From: Lunularia cruciata
Taxonomy: Eukaryota > Streptophyta > Marchantiopsida > Lunulariales > Lunulariaceae
Reading direction: 5' to 3'
Length of the DNA stretch: 64,000 bases
Assembly: GCA_948567375.1 (NCBI GenBank)
Contig: OX419757.1
Coordinates: 63,612,001 to 63,676,000 of the forward strand
The position numbers and the translations under genes are program-made. Shown piece after piece: positions 20,498 through 32,260 of this stretch. Below the pieces are notes generated by a model. It worked only from the letters and a program-made list of their open reading frames with translations. It was not told the DNA's origin and searched no databases. Each line of letters starts with the position of its first letter. The first letter of the stretch is position 1.

Positions 20498-22353
20498 TGC
20501 GATACCCACATTTTTTCATTTTGGACGAGTTTTGAAGAAGAAGTGCTTTGTTGAAACCAAATTGAAACCAAATGGAGAAGAAATGAGGGGAAACCTATGT
20601 TTTGATCAGGCCTGAGGAAGTCAACTTCGTGTTAGAAGAAGAAGAACTTGGATTGGATGAGATCCGAAGAAGCTTAGTTTGTGTCAAAGGAAGAGGAAGA
20701 AGGAGGGCAGACATCGAAGGAGGGTTTCTTCGTATCGGAATGGAGGTTACAGGTATGGATTAATGCAGGGGCCATATCTCAGTGACCACAAGTCCAAGTC
20801 ATGCATGTTATATTTTGTTGGAAGCGCCTTGTCCAGAAATTTTTGTTGCCCCCAAAATCGGAAAGTTTGGAGGTCTATAGCAAAAGTTATAAGCATTTGA
20901 AGTTTTGGGAGTAGATGTACAAAGTAGTTTGGTGTCTTTGGGTTTATACGACTTCAGATTTCGGGTTTACAAGACTTTGGGTCTAAAGACTTTACCTCAA
21001 GACAAATGTGATTCAATTCAAGTTGTCAAAAGATATTTGGGTCAAATATTTGAAGAGTCTAAAATAGTTATGATAGAGAAAGAAGAGATAGTTAGGATAC
21101 CTATGACTTCAATTTCAGTTCAGATTGAAGATGGGATAGAAATTGAAGAAGAAATAGTAGTGGTGAATGAACTCAAAGTACAAGATCAGACAGTAAGTGT
21201 CTTTGGGTTATTTATATGAGTGATTAGGGGAAAGTGGGTTACAAATTGAAGGCGTAGATAGTGTACCCATGCTTTCAATTACAATACTTGATGGGGATAT
21301 AATAGAATTAACAAAGGAATTGATAGTAGCTAGACCCAAAGTTGCAGAAGTAGGAATTCAAGTGTCTTCGGACTTGTCATTTGAGACATTAGAGAAGAGT
21401 GGGTCGGGAGATAAAGAAGTAGATGGATTACCCATGACCTCAATTGTAGTTCTTAGTGAAGAAGTAGTAGAAATAGTGAAGGATTTGGTAGAATCAAATA
21501 TACCCAAAGAAGGAGAAGTAATAAGAAGATCATCAGGATTGGAAGCCGATGAAGCGGTTGACATCAGATTGGAGTAGAAACAGGTTTGAGATTTGAAGAG
21601 GCAGATATGAAGAGATGCATTGTCATTTTGGATCTGCAGGTTTGTAGAGTTGTTATAGAACGGTATAATTGTTAGATAATTGTCAATTGCTTTAGTATTT
21701 AAGGGGAGCATTCGTAGTGAAATGTTATTCAGTGCTCATAATTTCTGAGAACAAATGAAACAAAGTGTTGTGAAGTAGTGCTCATCGCTTGAGCTTGATT
21801 CCACATGTCAACTCCATGTCTGTGTATGTGAGTGTACGGAGAAATTGGAAGTGCAAGTCAAGGTGTTTGTTGGATGTTGGATTCCGCAACCATGATCTTG
21901 AGTGAAGTGCAATCGGAGCAATGCCTTGACAGATCTCAGAGGAATTATAGTGTTGGTAGTATTCTGCATTTGTGAGTGCAGTGTAGTGTTGATGTGAAGC
22001 AATTTTGATCGAGGAAGTTGTGCCTTTAGTGGAGGGGTAGAACACAATTTTGAGGCGAAGTTGTTTTGCAATATAGTGCTATTTTTGGGAGAGCTTGAAT
22101 CATCACAATCAAGATTGTTTGGAATGATTTGATGGAGTTGTGATTAAGGAGTGTTAATTTGTGACTAGATTGGGAGTCAATGCTTGTTACTCTCTTCTTG
22201 GTGTAGTTGCTACCTGAGAGATTAAAGACAAAATCAAGAAGGACTACATTGTGATATTTGACTTTGTATTTGGACATTTCTGACTAGTATCTCTTTGAGA
22301 ACTAACTTTACTTACCCGATTACCGCAAAAGTGATATTTGCTGGGTTGTCACA
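20498..22353 (+). mobile_element. X1, LTR-like element with TG...CA ends (1856 bp)
   Basis: It begins TGCGATACCCACATTTTTT and ends GGGTTGTCACA, between perfect 5-bp duplications CAATA (20493-20497 and 22354-22358), within the copia integrase. The ends match X2, and the start matches X3b. There are no inverted termini, no RT and no transposase. Open frames at 20905-21577 match the C-terminal part of the X2 ORF (SDLSFETLEKSGSGDKE against SELPSETLEKSGSKDEE). It is best read as a solo LTR, or a large non-autonomous LTR element, that carries an ORF. Confidence 0.75.
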
Positions 22354-22358
22354 CAATA

Positions 22359-22700
22359 CACCTCAATTCTGCAAAAGTGTATTCCCCACTATTATTTGAG
22401 CATAGAAATCTCACTTTCTTAGTAGTTTGAGGCTCAACTTGGACCTCCCACTTCTTGACAGTGACAAAGACCTCAAACTTCTGATGTATGAAATAAATCC
22501 ATATAAACTTTGAATAGTCATTGATGAAAGATACATAATATAACTTTCCAGAATGTGAGGGAGTAGGAGATGGGCCCCACACATCACTATGTATATAATC
22601 AAGAATCTCTTTGGAACTATGAGTTCCCAATGCCAAAAGCAGTCCGATGCTACTTCCCTAGTACACAATACTCACAAGATTCTAAACTACTAGAAGGTAG
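22359..22700 (-). pseudogene. Copia element: integrase core, first part
   Basis: DYIHSDVWGPSPTPSHSGKLYYVSFINDYSKF gives the first catalytic Asp, and NNSGEYTF the second region of the copia integrase core. The frame then meets X1 and resumes at 20492. Confidence 0.85.
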
Positions 22701-24100
22701 TGTAGAAATAGATCTTTTCTTGCAAAGAATAAACATGCTCTTCTCACTAATATGACCTAGCCTTAAATGCACAAGTAGTCAATCATATCATGAGATCTAA
22801 TAGCATGAGCTTCTTTGCAAAAAAAATTGCCCTCTAGAAATGTGCCTATTTCCCTTCAAGATGACTTTTTCCACTAGCCATGACTTGAAGTACACCATCA
22901 ACTACTTCCCATTGATGACCATTTGTGTCTAATACACTAAGAGATATCAAGTTCTTCCTCATGTCAGGGATTTGCTTGACATTAGTCAATGTGCGCACAA
23001 GAACACCAAACATTTGAATCTTAACAGATCCAATTCCTTCAATTCAATAGGAGTGATCATTCCCTTCAAAACTAAACTATTTGATATTGAGGAAGAACTA
23101 AAGAACTCTCTTATATAACACATATGGTATGAACAAGCACAATCTAGAATCCATTCATCTCTCCTTCATTGAAATGAAGGGCAAATGGCATACCGTTGGC
23201 ATCATATAGCATAGTCATCATTGGCATCATATAGCATAGTCATCATCAAGTAGGTCCTCCTCTTTTTCTTCCTTGTTGTCTTTTGCCACATTTAGTGAAG
23301 AAGGCTTAACTGCTTTACCACAACAATCTCCCTTGAGGTGGCTAGCTTTGCCACACTTCCAACAAAGCATGGTCTTATGGTCTTGGGATCTCCTCCTTAC
23401 CAAGATGTAGTCTTAGATCTCTGTTCCACACCATCTGTCCGCTTTTGAGTCCTTCCATGATTCACATTCAACATTGTTCTTGAAGGAGTCAAGGGTTGAG
23501 AAGGTAACATCATCTTCTATTGAAGATCATCTATTAATAGAACACTCACCACCTCATTGTAGGTGATTGTCTTCCTATCATGATGTAGTAACACTTGTGA
23601 CAAGGACTGGTAGGACATAGAGAGAGAACTCAATAGGTGGAGAGCCTTTCTCTCATCACTCAGGTCCTCTCCAAGATTCTGCAAGTCCACAACAAGATCA
23701 TTGTTGGCTATGATCTTGTATCTTGGTTCCATTGTCCTTCATCTTAAAGCTCATCAACTTCAAGGATGTGTAAAGAAAATTTGATCACTCTTTCTGATGG
23801 TACTTTTGTTGTAACTCATAAAAAAGAGTAATGCAGTCCTTGTACTCACCCAATTGATTTATGACATGTGGTTGTAGATCTAAAACCATTATGTGTACAA
23901 CTTGCTTTTGCATGTTGTTCCAATCATCCTCTAACACCAAATCGGTCTTGGGTCTCAACAATTTCCCAAAACCGTTGGCCTTGAGCATGCCTATCATGAC
24001 GCTCCCATAGGAGATAATCAAAGTGTCCATTATACTTGGCACTGTCAAATTTGGCACCTCTAGTCTTCATGACTACCATCTTGCCCTATCTCACCTTTGA
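22701..24100 (-). pseudogene. Copia element: gag, zinc knuckle and protease region (decayed)
   Basis: A copia gag-type domain is readable at 24057-23517, with DDWNNMQKQVVHIMVLDLQPHV and later LHLLSSLSMSYQSLSQVLLHH. A zinc knuckle CWKCGKASHLKGDC follows near 23370-23325. The protease region up to 22700 is too damaged to name motifs. A 25-bp tandem duplication lies at 23196-23245. Confidence 0.75.
23196..23245. repeat. Tandem duplication, 2 x 25 bp
   Basis: The unit TTGGCATCATATAGCATAGT plus 5 further bases is repeated exactly, head to tail, in the copia gag-protease region. Confidence 0.9.
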
Positions 24101-25953
24101 ACTCTTGCCTCCCAACTAGTCCTCAAACATGATGCAATCTATATGAGAATGGGGCAACTCAGGTAACTATGTTGTAGAGAAGTTCAAGTCACGTCATGTA
24201 ACATGAACAAAATCAACAAATCTGTCCAAATCTGCTTGGCGGAGGAATGGTAGCTTTGCACTCGGACTTCTCCCAAGGAAGTCCACTATAGTCTATGGCC
24301 ACTGCCACTAGGTAAAAATTAAAGGTCCATCGCCGTCTCTCTTCTCTGCCTCAAGATAGAACACACAAACATTTGTCCCAAAGATGCTTGCAAATAAAGT
24401 GCAGATTGGTAAGTGGGAACTGGAGAAACTCCACTCCATGTAGGGGACAAAATTACCAGCTGTGATAATTGTTACACATTAAGCTCTTACAAAACTCCCA
24501 ACGGCATGTGTACATATTACTACATTGCCACTCAATAGCTATTAAGCACATCTAAATTAGTTGATCTCTTGAATCCTCCTATCAGACCAAAATTGCACAT
24601 TGTCTTAACCTCACCAAACTCTACATCACCAACCCCCTGGATTGCAGATCTATCAGTAACCAAAACAACAATCAATTACCAGACCTCCTCTCAAGCCATT
24701 CAACCCAACCAAAACTTCTCTTGACTCCAAAATTCATAGCACCAAAGCAACAACTTGTGCACCAAAACCCCTAGGTGTTGTAACAGGTGCCAATTGACTT
24801 CCACAAAATCTTTGTCACTCCCTTGTTTGCGACACCAGCCTGTTGGCAATGGTAAGGCCAAATTGAATTTGTGGTGTACCCTTGAACTTGAAATCTGACT
24901 AGATCCTTTAAGCTCAAGGAGAGAAAATCTAAGCATGACTCCCAAAGTTCAGTAAGTTAGCACACTTTGATCTAATTTGTAGGTCAGGTGCCTTAGATAT
25001 CAATTACTTTGTGAGCAAGTGATAGAGGAATCATCCACGGAAGAGCTCAACACGGGAGACTAAATCAAAATTTTTTGTCATCAAATAAGGAGAGACAACT
25101 TAAGTCTAGAATTCATTCATGGACAAAACAAAGACTTTCTTTAGAGTCCCATCTTCTTTGGTGAAAATCCATCCAGTACTTTCTCAATGTATCTGTGAGG
25201 GATCTAATGACCGCCTTGCATTCTTCTATAGGGCCACTAGGCTCACAAGTAGGCAATTCAAGTGTCACACCGGATGATGCAAGCACAGATTGCAGTCCAA
25301 CCAGAGTAGGCTAACCTGTCTTACACCATGGTGCTCTTGACAAAGAACCACCAGCATGATCTTGGGGCCAAAGGGATTATGAAAACTAGCAACAAAGCTG
25401 AGCTCCTTTTCTCACTTTGCAGGACCAAAGTAGATGTATTCCAATAGCCAAGTTCTTATTGAATCTTCCTTCCTCAATGATTTGCAAGCTTCCTTCCTGA
25501 ATCTCAACCATGCAAACTCTGCTGCCACTCCCTTGATTTCCTCAGGCCTCCCCTTGACCTTTTGTATTTCCTTCTCTCTACTTCAACCACTTTGACTTCT
25601 CATCACAGAAGTTCTCAATTCCCAACCTTGGGTCAGTGATTGCCTAAGATCAAGATCTCCAATAACTTCTCCACTTTCAACAGCCTAGGTGAGAATAATA
25701 GAATCTCCTCTTCCTCTCTTTTAGGTCCTTGATGACCATGGCTTCTGCCTCCTTTGATGACTAATCAGTTGAGAAAACAATGCTTGATGAACAATGCCAA
25801 TTTTCTCAACAACAACACCATCTTGGCCAACAACCTCACACATTTTGTCTTCAACAACCAGTATTACAAAGACATTCTGAACAATAATGTATTGTTTTCC
25901 ATTGACTCCAACATCAGGCAGAATCCTACAATGTTGCACTTTGTCAACCAATT
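24101..25953. other. Stretch without a recognised gene, possibly copia leader
   Basis: It lies between the copia gag and a copia-type primer-binding site. It has only short disrupted frames (for example 24945-24700 and 26149-25721 on the minus strand) with no family motif. It could be a long leader or could hide another decayed insertion. Confidence 0.4.
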
Positions 25954-25966
25954 CTCTTTGATACCA
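25954..25966 (-). promoter_or_regulatory. Copia primer-binding site (tRNA-iMet type)
   Basis: On the minus strand TGGTATCAAAGAG matches the initiator-tRNA primer site TGGTATCAGAGC with one change and lies directly after an LTR-like end. Confidence 0.65.
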
Positions 25967-26181
25967 TTTGAAGGTACAATTCAGTAATAAAAAGGAAATA
26001 CATGCACCATGATGGACATAAGAAAATACATAGTTCACCTCATTGAGGCTACATCCACAAGAACACACCACTAGCTTTACTGATAATGTGTCGTAGTGAG
26101 CTCCTACCAGCTCTCTTATATAGTACTCCAGCCCTAGTCTAACTAACAAGAGTTACTCAAGACTTGAGTTAACTCCTAACA
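25967..26181 (-). repeat. Probable copia 5' LTR
   Basis: In element sense it starts TGTTAGGAGTTAAC, carries a TATA box (ACTATATAAGAG, about 26117-26124) and ends CCTTCAAA against the primer-binding site. The matching 3' LTR could not be confirmed near 8857, so the start coordinate and the link to the copia pol are tentative. Confidence 0.5.
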
Positions 26182-26282
26182 ATGATATTAGCTGTTAGAG
26201 ATACCGGTCCCACTCTTTTTTTTTGTAGTATACTTTACACAACATATGTTCATTGTTCTAAAAAGAACATTAGTTAGTGTCA

Positions 26283-26440
26283 TTCAAAAGAGAGCTATCA
26301 CACTAGGTGATGCAATAAGGCAGATTTCTCATATCCATACTATTGGAGCCTAGCTCTATTTTACCTCTTTTGTCTCTCCACTATACACCCTTGACGGGGT
26401 CTTCCCATCCTTCTTGTTTGCTATGCAGTAGCCTTTTTTT
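26283..26440 (+). repeat. Inverted 3'-end copy of the non-LTR element
   Basis: The segment from CACACTAGGTGATGCAATAAGG, through CAGATTTCTCATAT, to GGGGTCTTCCCATCCTT is the reverse complement of the 3' end of the element on the opposite strand at about 27100-26915, with about 80-85% apparent similarity. It is a 5'-truncated copy facing the larger one. Confidence 0.7.
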
Positions 26441-26894
26441 ATTAAGGATAGATTTGTCATGCAAAGTTGAAGTTGCATGATTTTCCTCCTTGTGCTCCAT
26501 TTGCATAAGCTATTCTCATAGTCCAATAGATTTCCTCTTTTTGTAAAGCATGCAACCAAAATCAGGTGGGAGTCCCTTCTATGAACATAGGTTGCACATC
26601 ACTTTTAGTACCATCAAGACTAAGATATCCTTAGCCCATAAATATGATTTAATCTGGTTGTCAAGCATCATACAAATTGATGACTTATGATTTAAACTTA
26701 AGGTCCATTATAATTCTGTACCTTCAAAGTCCTGATCACTGTATGGAGAACATATAAGCTACGTTTCCTATTTTTAACATATAGAAAATAACATGGAAAA
26801 AATCTTGTTAGACAATAACCAATGTGCCAAACATGACCTGAATGCGGTACCGCCCCTTATTACATTCAATCTGTATGAATCTTACCAAAGTTGG
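26441..26894. other. Spacer between two facing non-LTR 3' ends
   Basis: AT-rich sequence with no supported gene. The short minus-strand frame at 26559-26356 overlaps the inverted copy and has no recognisable motif. Confidence 0.4.
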
Positions 26895-29800
26895 AAAAAG
26901 ATGACCGTGTAGAAAAAACAAAGGATGGGAAGACCCCATCAAGCCGGACAAGGGAGAGATGAAAAAGGTAAAATAGGGCTAAGCCCCAATAGAGTCTATA
27001 TGAGAAATCTGCCCCACTTCACCTATGATATCTGAGCTATGCAAGTTGTTTGGTCTATAAACAACTAGAGCATCCAAAGAAGCATCACCTAGTGTGATTG
27101 CTATCCTATGGATTGCACCAGCCACTGCCCTATGTAGAGCAATGGACACATGTTGTCTAAAATATGCTACAAAGTATGAGAGTGAGAGTGGTACCCCCTG
27201 GCGCCTAACATGATAAGCTCTTCTGCACTCCCTAAAAATGTGTCTAATGTTGTGTCTATCGCTCAATATAACTCCAAGGCTAGAGGAACAAAGAGGTGAC
27301 CTTGTTGCATGCTCCTATACTTGGAGACATTGCGACCTGCTGCTGCGCTTGCCTGCTCATCCAGGGGGATGGGTAATCACTCCTTCCAAAACTATATCTT
27401 GCATAGGGTTGATAACCACAACATCTGCTACTATCACTTGATCATCTTGGACCAAGCATAAGTCTGCTCTGACATGTGTCATCTACAAAGCATATGAACG
27501 CTCTCTCCAAGCCAAGTATCCACTCTCTTGAGCCATAACAAACACTATGTCCCTAATAGCATCATGGGTAGCTATCCTCTATCCTCCAAAAGGACACCAT
27601 GTCACATGGACCGCTGCTGCATCTAGTGTAGAACCATACTTACAAGTGAAAAATGAAGATACAGATGGGTGGATCAAACCTAAGTAAAACCTCATTGCTG
27701 TAGAGAAAGTAGCTGGTGTGAGTCAAAATGCCCTAATGCACGGTCAAGCTAGGAGCTAAGAGCCTGCACCCTTGATGGAGCAAGAGCAAAGACGTGCTTT
27801 AGTAGCCTAAGGAATGGATGAGTCAACTAAGAGAGAATGTAGTGTATGCTCACACTATCGCTCCATCAAGGAAGACTATAAACCTCTAGTCCAATCTGAT
27901 GATAGTGAAGCAAAAGATGGAAAGTCCTCTTGTGCCCATGGGGATAGACTATCTCTCATCTACCACAATAACATCTGGAGAGAAAAGGATTCTCCTTCCA
28001 CCTTTGTCACATAAGTCTCCAAGATCGGCCTATCAACAACCACAAAATGAGAGGCAAGTAGGAGTGCTGATAGAGCCCAACTACCTAAAAATGCTATAAG
28101 TGAAATCTCCTCCATAGATAGCAAGCCAACCCCTCCACACAAGATTGGTAGAGCCATTTGTTTATGTGCCAAATCCTTTGTCACCCACTCAAATGTCCTT
28201 GGTCCAATAATATCACCAAAGACTCCCATAACCTCCTATCAAAGGCTCTCAGATGTGATAGAAAGGACAAGCAAGGAGGAACTGTATGGATGAGGTAGGA
28301 TGGTAGACGAGCAATACTCAAGGAGAGAATACCAAATGCCACTTGTGGATCTCCTAGCAATGGAAGGTCATCCACATGGACAACATCCTCTACAAGGGCA
28401 GCGTAAGAAGCATGTGACAAAATCCTCAGTTCCTATTGGCACTCCAAGAACATATAGTCCATCTGTAGATGTGATACACCCTTCTTGAAGCTCAAGGTGG
28501 GGAGGAATAACTAAAGGGGACCATGTCCTATACTTTGACACCTTGACTCTCAAGCCTACTAGATGTAGCTTGTTAATCAAGTGGTCAAAGGCATCCCTAA
28601 TCTGATCTACAGGGCCCATAATGTGTGTATCATCCGCCAAGGAGGGAAATACACAACCTGGGATGGCCAAAGTAGTAAATAGAAGAGCTCTAAAATGAGC
28701 CATGGAAAATAAGGGTCCCCCTAAAGGATCTCCATGATGCGTACCCACAACTGACTCCAAAACAATGACTTCTTCCTATGAACCACCGTGCTGGTAGTAA
28801 AGAGAAGCAAGAGAGCCATAAAAAGACCGCACAAAAGGAATAAGACTTGCCAAGCATCCACCAACCTCCCTAAGCTCTCTAAAGGTGGATGCCCATGAGA
28901 CACTATTAAAAGCATTCTCAACATCCACTTGTAGGATGACCCACTCTGGATGGACATCTAGGAGTGCACCAATGCCTAAAGATATAGCCTTGCATCCTCC
29001 AAGTGTAGCTACTCCAAACTGATATGGACTAAGGTGTTGTCAAAAGTGAGAATGATGCTGAAGGACAATGGTACAATTGACTAAACGCAAAAAGATCTCT
29101 CCAATAGAAATTGGTTTAATGACTCCTGTGTCCTTCTCCATTGCAAAAATTTGACTAGCACCTAACACCCGACTAACAGACATATGAATATTTCCTCTTG
29201 CTACTGCTGCAGCCACTTGAAAAAGCCTGGTAAAACTACTTGAAGGATCATCTACTTGAAAGCAATCTCTAAGGTGCTCATAAACCATCCCTAACTAGCC
29301 TCTTGAGGAAAGGCAAGGGGTAGTGCACAATGCTTGTGCAAAAAGCGACCTATCAAGACATAAAGATTGCTCAAGCTGATAATCTAAGACCTCTAATGGT
29401 AGTTCTTCTATTGGTATTGGATGTAGTGAGTGAAGGGAAGAGATAGTCTCATCAATAGGACTTGCCATAGACAAAGGGCATAGCGCTCGTGTTGTTCTAC
29501 TAAAATCTCCTTCCTGATCCAATGTCTTACATCGTCATAATTGAGTGGACTTTGCAATGTCCTATGGTGAAACCTATCTCCTAAAACGTGTAGCCCTAAC
29601 AAACTCCTCCTAAAGGGCTGCCCAATCCCCCGCTTGAAATTGATGAATCTAGCAGCCACCTGTCTATGCACCGCACATCCCCCTATGACATAACGAAGAC
29701 ACCATGGAGGGAGTAAGAGGAATAGGAACCATGCTAACTCGTCCAAGGGATCACGTGCCAAATGATCAAGTGGTAGGTGAAAAGTCTATCTAGCCTCATC

Positions 29801-30149
29801 ATGGAGTGTGTGGGTAGCCTATGGATAGACATGGACATGGAAAAATAGTCTCAAATAAGCTCAAAATGCAACCCGCCTGAGAAGCTAACCACTCCCACGA
29901 CTCGATCGGTATACCTGGAACGGTCAACAACAGAATGGAAGAAGCGTGCGTAATCCCGAGTATCATTGTGGTTGATGTGGTCACTCGTGTCATGTGGGCA
30001 TCCCAAGTGGTCAAATCATAGTCCTTGTGCATCCTTCTCACATGGGTCTTTACACCTTGCGAGGTAAAGCGTCGGTGACACATCGAGCATGGTGTATCCT
30101 GAGCCGCTCTAAGCGACACCACATGGGGAGGTGTAGCCATGGATAACAT
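26895..30149 (-). pseudogene. Non-LTR retrotransposon with N-terminal C2H2 finger (decayed)
   Basis: At 30149-29990 an N-terminal finger CSMCHRRFTSQGVKTHVRRMH is readable. Further on come KPISIGEIFLRLV (29130-29090), a palm A motif LQVDVENAFNSVSW (about 28945-28900, another frame), GDPLGGPLF (about 28735-28710), and the catalytic LADDTHI (28650-28625) in place of the usual YADD or FADD. A C-terminal region with C/H residues (HIFRECRRAYH, about 27240) may be a zinc knuckle. An N-terminal finger and no apurinic endonuclease suggest an R2/NeSL-like element with a C-terminal endonuclease, but the latter could not be confirmed. Frames change several times, so it is inactive. Confidence 0.75.
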
Positions 30150-32260
30150 AAGAATAACAATAGTAACACATGATGCTCCTCTCCATATCTCACTATACTT
30201 GCAAAACCATAACCCCTCACATCCTAACTCACCTAAGAAAATAATCTCTCCAAACCCTAAAAATTATAAATTTTCATAACTTTCAATTTCTATCTCTAAA
30301 ATTTTCAAATTAAATTCCCATGGAACTTAATCATGAAAACCAAAAGATTACAAATGGAAATTCTGGACCCATAACTCTTAATGTGTAATGATCACTCCAA
30401 ACCTTAAAAAATCTAAAAATCTTTATATCTTTCTACCCGAATTCTCCATAGTCTTCAATCTAGATACCAATGGAACCGAAATCAAAAAACAAACCGAACT
30501 ACTATTCACTTGAATGCTATATGCAAGAGAGCACTCAGAAAGTATAGATGTTTCCTCTCACATCTTTCCCGGGCTCCACACTCTCCCAAACGTCCCCCAA
30601 AATGTTAAAAAAGAAGTAAGTGGTGTAAAGTTGACTGCACCAATACCAACTTTTTTCTAGATTTCAAGATAATGAGATAGTGGAAATAATTAGAGTTCGT
30701 TAGGAGGCTGCCATTCACGGATCTGTTACTACGTATGCTACAGTTCGCACCCACTGACAGACAACAACACTTTAGCCAAGCATACTGGTTTTGGCGGCAT
30801 GCCTCCAATTACGGGTTCCGGAAGTTCCAAACTTCCAACTGCCTCTGATGTGCAACCTTCTTAAAAACCTCCACTACTTTTCAGACTTCGTGCATGGATA
30901 ACCCCAAGGAACGAGCAACAACACATGAGCTATGCAATCACTGCGAAGAGTTGATTAAACTGAGGTTACAAAGCTTATATCTCACGTTTTCAAGCTAACT
31001 CGAGAACCTGAGATTTGGAGGCCCACAACTGGATATGCCGGTGGGTAACCTCACCCAAGTTCAGTTGTACGTCCGAGAAGACGTTATTTCTGATAACCTC
31101 CACCACCTAGAAGGAAAAGGCGACCGCGAAAGGGAACAAGATGTTCCCGAGAGCATGGTGTATGTAAGAGTCACAAGTTAATAGCTTGGTCTGCTTGAGT
31201 GACGAACGCTTCTTAATTCCCTGATGATGAGCCTGTGATATGGTACTTCCAACACATATTCATATTCTGCATAAGTCTGTAATTAAGTCAAATGCATACT
31301 ACGTGAGAACAAGCAAGCCGATCTGATGTAGGTAAGATCATTTTGATTCGAACATTATGGAATTAAGCAACTGTAATTTGGGAAGTCCAATAACCTCTGC
31401 CAGTAAGTACGGCCTTCGATGTCTTCGCTAGTGGACGAGGAATCCAACGTTGTCTGAGTGTAGAGACATTTCAAGTCTACGAGGTCCAGCTGCACAATAT
31501 CTCAGGGACAGTCTATAAAGCAGGATCTGATTGGACTTTCCAGTATTGAAACTATACCTCTCGCTCTCACAGGGATTGCACTGACTAAAGCCGGAAAGGT
31601 GCTGTCACGTCAAATTCCACCTTCACCTTCAAGATCACGAAGCCATGCCCAGCTCAACCAGTACCAGTGTGTGACGTTCACGCTCACCGTAGTAGCCAAA
31701 ACGGAGACAGATAGTCCATCACGTTGTCTAGGCGAATTTCTTTATCGCATGGGCGAATTTGGACGAGTGCAAATTCCAAAGGTGCAGACAGTTATACATC
31801 GCTATATTGAGCGGCTGTATTAAATCTCGGAAGTTGGTCATTGGCATGAACTCTAGATTTCATCGACTACTGTTTCTGGAGCTCATCGCTTTACGGTTTC
31901 GTCTCTGAATAATCTACTGCACAGTTTATTTGAGGAACACTTGACTATCCGATGAGTGAGTTGCAAAGAATCGTGGTAGCTTGTATTCTTCCAGTTAGCA
32001 TGAAATGAACGCTTATGTATGATCTGTTGGAAAAGCACGGCGTCATTTGCCGAGGATTGGGAAGTACCTTAGGAAGTCAATTGCTTCACTCCTTCTGTGC
32101 GGATCGTGATTGCTCTGGAGTTCTTGACTATCACCCTAACTTCCGCTTACATGCAGGTTTCTCAAGAGAAACTTTGATACTCCAGCTTCATTTAAGAAGC
32201 TTGAAGCTGCTAGAGATTTGCAAGTTCACTGCAGCTCGTGGAGACCTACGTATATTTGAG
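30150..32260. other. Intergenic region upstream of the P450 gene
   Basis: No supported gene. A TATA-like TATAAAG lies near 31514, but with no mapped start it is only suggestive. Small open frames (31599-31823) have no motif. Base composition is more balanced than in the flanking transposons, consistent with host promoter sequence. Confidence 0.4.

Noticed and set aside
20905-21577. Independent host gene for the acidic ORFs in X1
   Set aside because: They match the C-terminal part of the X2 ORF and lie inside an element with target duplications.
25721-26149. 142-residue minus-strand ORF as a gene
   Set aside because: It spans the copia LTR and primer-binding site and has no protein-like conservation.
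32015-32260. Upstream start (32015) for the P450
   Set aside because: The extra residues do not resemble the P450 N-terminus; the membrane anchor begins right after the ATG at 32261.
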